NCBI GenBank assembly: GCA_009663005.1
Contig: CM018909.1
Span: forward strand, 18,188,756-18,198,755
Direction: 5' to 3'
Source: Actinidia chinensis
Taxonomy: Eukaryota > Streptophyta > Magnoliopsida > Ericales > Actinidiaceae
Length of the DNA: 10,000 bases
Below the pieces are notes generated by a model, which searched no databases, had not been told where the DNA came from, and saw only the letters and a list, made by a program, of their open reading frames with translations. Positions 7,525-10,000 of this stretch are shown piece after piece. Position 1 is the first letter of the stretch, and each line of letters begins with the position of its first letter. Position numbers and translations under genes: made by a program.

Positions 7525-8039
7525 AACATATTCCCCGATGGAGGACGAGGGGAATCATCCTCGACATATGCACTTTGCATGTTGACACAAATATGCAGGC
7601 ATGTTAAGATTAGCAAGGGAGATCTTTAGCTATGATGTTAACAACTTACAAGGTATTTGTTCCAAGAATCTGAAGCTTGTTGTCAGACTCGAAAGAACAT
7701 GTAAATTTAGTGCATTCCCTAAGGAGGGCAATTGAAGGAGACCCCTTGTAGATGAAGGACTCTTTCATTACTATAGGTGTTGGACTAAATGCACAAAGAG
7801 GAAAACTGGATTGGTCACGGAAAAAATCATCAATGTTGGAGATGATAGGGTAATGGGGAAAACTACTCAGGAAGTAGTCAAAAATCTTATGTAAGATTTT
7901 TGCAAAGAATAGACTCTCCTCAAACGGTAGTAAGCCGGAATACTTTAATCTGATGAAGGCCTAATCCAAGCTGGGAAGAAGACTTTCAAATCTTCAGCCT
8001 TTGCCCTTGGGAAAGAGCTTACGTTGGCTATTTGGAGAA
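7525..8039. other. Unassigned sequence upstream of LINE similarity
   Basis: No long frame and no recognisable protein motif is found on either strand. Composition is like the LINE that follows, so part of this may be its 5' leader or the decayed front of ORF1, but I could not match any segment. No repeat ends or target-site copy were seen. Confidence 0.4.
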
Positions 8040-8620
8040 ATTCTCAGGTAAGCAAGCCCTAATCCAAATGTTTGGACATCATGGAAAGTCCATCCTCTAT
8101 CCAGTTTAAGGGAGTGGGTGGATCATCTTTTCAATTGTGGCTCGACTGGAAGATCAGGCAAAGGTTTTGGAGAATGGTCCATATATGATCTATGGAAGCC
8201 CTCTGTTGTTGAAGCAAGGACAATACTTTAGTTTTGGAACAGGTGCTATTAGTAATCCGTGAATCCCAATGATCTTTGGTAAAATCTACTCTAATCTGGG
8301 CAGACTATTCATATGGTAAATTGAACTACTCAAAAGGGAAAGGGTTACATTTGCTAAGATGCTTGTCGAAGTTGATATGACTAAGGAGGCTTGTATATTC
8401 TGTCCATCTGGCATATGCCAGATATGGAGACATGGACAAAGGATCTCTACTGAGAACTTGCCCAATATTGCCCCATTATATAGTGTAGGTCACACAAAAA
8501 ATAGTCACACAAAAAAGATCTGTACAAGTAAGTCCCTCCCGTCCAAAAAGGCAGTAGTGCCAGTGCCAGTGCAGTTGGCTGAGACTACAAAGCAGGGGTC
8601 CTAAAGAATCTGTGGTTTTA
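8040..8620 (+). pseudogene. LINE ORF1 remnant, DUF4283-like with CCHC-like knuckle
   Basis: ORF1 of plant L1 elements encodes an RNA-binding protein that coats the element transcript. The readable pieces are [18 protein letters not shown] (near 8167-8220, in a family whose usual form is VL..GPY...GRPL.LK), IPMIFGKIYSNLGR (near 8263-8304) and the 81-codon frame 8359-8604. The latter starts MLVEVDMTKEACIF, like the conserved ARVLVEVD step of DUF4283 proteins. The segment near 8460-8510 (ENLPNIAPLYSVGHTKNSHT) occupies the place of the C-x2-C-x4-H-x4-C knuckle. Only the His is clear and the Cys residues are missing or out of frame. DUF4283 also occurs in non-LINE plant proteins, but the endonuclease downstream favours a LINE. 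Confidence 0.7.
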
Positions 8621-9354
8621 GTCTACAGGTGTGGGTGAAAAGATGGTGCCCAATCCACAACGTAATGGGTAAAATGGCATCTCTCCAACACAACAGCAGT
8701 GGAACAGTCCCCCACGAAGTCAAGGTAATAGGTAATCAGAATCTCGGAATGGGTAATCAAATAATCAAGCTGTTAATCCTGGAGTGTAGTTAGTCCAGTG
8801 CCCTCCAGCAACCTGAACGGGATCTCAGAAACTCTAGAAGCTGGGAAAGATGTGGTCAACCCTGGATATCTCAAATATCCCAGTGACAGAGGTGGAGGTG
8901 GCCATCCCCCTGACTTGAATACTATCCCTGATCTCATCATTGACCCCAGACCAGAGTAAATTTCAGAACAATCCCAAGACCTTAGTATGAAACCCAGCCC
9001 AAAGCACCTACCAGAATAGCCACCAAGCAATTCAGGGCAGATGGAGGGAGATATATACAATTCAAGCAAGCCAAACGTATTTCAAGTGAGATTTAAGATC
9101 AAGCTGCATTAGAACATCCAAATCCCACAAGGGCACTCACAACTAGAGTTCTAAAAAGGGCCATTCTCTTGTTATGCTTGTCATAAATCTGCTAAATCCA
9201 AGATAACATCCTCCTATCGCATCATCCCCCTAGAAAGGAGGGGAAAGAGGGAAAAAGAAAGACAAAGGGAATCACGGAAAAATTGGAAAACCAATATCAT
9301 TTGCAGAATTTTGTGTTGCGGACATGGGGGTAACACTCCCCCAATCCTAACACA
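8621..9354 (+). pseudogene. LINE ORF1 C-terminal part, low-complexity, decayed
   Basis: Between the ORF1 knuckle and the ORF2 start, plus-strand frames give Asn/Gln/Ser-rich pieces (about 8690-8770), then Pro/Gly/Asp-rich ones (near 8860-8950, including YPSDRGGGGHPPDLNTIPD), and a charged Lys/Arg/Glu-rich stretch near 9230-9280. Disordered tails of this type are usual at the end of plant LINE ORF1. No domain is seen. The minus-strand frames over the same DNA (8773-9069, 9214-9477) have no recognisable content and are taken as shadows. Confidence 0.5.
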
Positions 9355-10000
9355 ATGCTCATCTCCTTCTGGCAACATCAGAGGTTTAAACATGCCTCTA
9401 AAACAGAGAGAGTTATGACGCATCTGAGAAAGAAAAGGGTAGCAATCATGGTAATCATGGAAACAAAACTTAATCATCAGGCCTTGTAGGGGATTGCAAG
9501 GAGCAAGCTTAAGGCGGGAATGTAGCTCACAACTTCAACCATCATCCAAATGGTCGAATTTTGCTATGTTGGAAAGAGGATCTAGTGCAGCTGGGGTATA
9601 ATTGAAACAACGATTATGTAATTCACTGCCTGGCCACATGTAAAATAAGTTGTTTTTCATTGAGATAAGCTTGGGTATATGCATTCAATACTGCTCGGGG
9701 AATTTTAGCCAATTTGTGCAGGTTTAAACTCTTTAATTTTCAGAACTCTTGATTCTCCTTAGAGATTTCCACACGGTTTAAATAATGATGAGAGAATTAA
9801 TGGATAGCCTGTTACGATGTTATGAAACCAGAGATTTCAAAAGACTGCCTGTTATGATCTTGGGCTTCGATCTCAGATCCTCAGGAGGCTTTCCATACTT
9901 GGTCAAATAAATAAAATTAGTGCAAACCTAGATCAGGCTATGTTTATTCTTCGTGGTCCCCAGGGGGGACTTTCAACCCAAGCACACTTTGAATCTCCCA
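9355..10000 (+). pseudogene. LINE ORF2 start, endonuclease (EEP family), partial
   Basis: ORF2 of L1 elements begins with an endonuclease of the exonuclease-endonuclease-phosphatase family that nicks target DNA to prime reverse transcription. The ATG at 9355 is the likely start. NIRGLNMPLKQREVMTHL follows within a few codons, after a small frame change, and matches the classical N-terminal strand (Asn of the active site). METKLN (near 9460) holds the conserved catalytic Glu. NFNHHPNGRILLCWKED (near 9534-9584) and the HCL.TCK step (near 9625) continue the domain. RDFKRLPVMILGFDLRSSGG (near 9830-9890) resembles its later part. The frame changes several times and stops occur. The reverse transcriptase would follow outside the window. 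Confidence 0.8.

Larger units (their letters stand above)
8040..10000 (+). mobile_element. L1-type LINE, degenerate, 5' end unclear, runs off window
   Basis: Two protein regions in the order expected of a plant L1 LINE are present on the plus strand: an ORF1 remnant with DUF4283-like and CCHC-like parts, then the apurinic-endonuclease part of ORF2. Reverse transcriptase and the 3' tail would lie beyond 10000. Multiple stops and frame changes show that this copy is inactive as written. The 5' limit is set where similarity becomes readable; the true start may lie further left, toward 7530. Confidence 0.75.

Noticed and set aside
8773..9069. Minus-strand 98-codon frame
   Set aside because: It is a shadow of the Pro/Gly-rich ORF1 tail on the plus strand, with no recognisable domain.

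Overview
The window looks like plant (angiosperm) nuclear DNA made mostly of transposable elements. The evidence is a Ty3/gypsy-type gag-pol in plant-typical domain order behind a primer site resembling the initiator-tRNA-Met site, a TAA-flanked Tourist-like inverted-repeat element, an L1-type LINE, and AT-rich spacers. No intact cellular gene is recognised, and no bacterial, organellar or tRNA/rRNA gene was seen.

Layout. (1) 1-607: AT-rich spacer with a small MITE-like inverted repeat at 209-345. (2) 608-6862: remains of a Tourist/PIF-Harbinger-like non-autonomous DNA transposon. It has imperfect terminal inverted repeats starting GGGCAC/GGGCAT and a TAA on both sides. Its left arm (608-957) holds repeated GGGGATAACTTTTA units and a second internal inverted repeat. 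(3) 958-6744: a minus-strand LTR retrotransposon sits inside that element. The 5' LTR is on the right (6146-6744), followed leftward by the primer site, gag, protease, reverse transcriptase, RNase H, integrase, a purine tract and the 3' LTR (958-1568). Every domain is recognisable, but stops and frame changes interrupt all of them. (4) 6866-8040: a purine-rich stretch, two weak exon candidates, and unassigned sequence. (5) About 8040-10000: a plus-strand L1-type LINE, with a broken ORF1 (DUF4283-like plus CCHC remnant) and the start of a broken ORF2 (endonuclease) that leaves the window.

How the parts relate: the MITE-like element was there first and the gypsy element landed inside it, so the arms of the older element now lie more than 5 kb apart. 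The gypsy element once encoded one gag-pol read right to left. The LINE is independent and points the other way. Neither can make its proteins from the sequence as given.

Quality note: reading frames change every few tens of codons, often near homopolymers, and the two LTRs differ largely by small indels. That fits either old decayed copies or an assembly from uncorrected noisy long reads; the sequence alone does not decide. I looked for a new biological system and found none; the points worth a second look are nested insertions, hairpins and one odd low-complexity block.
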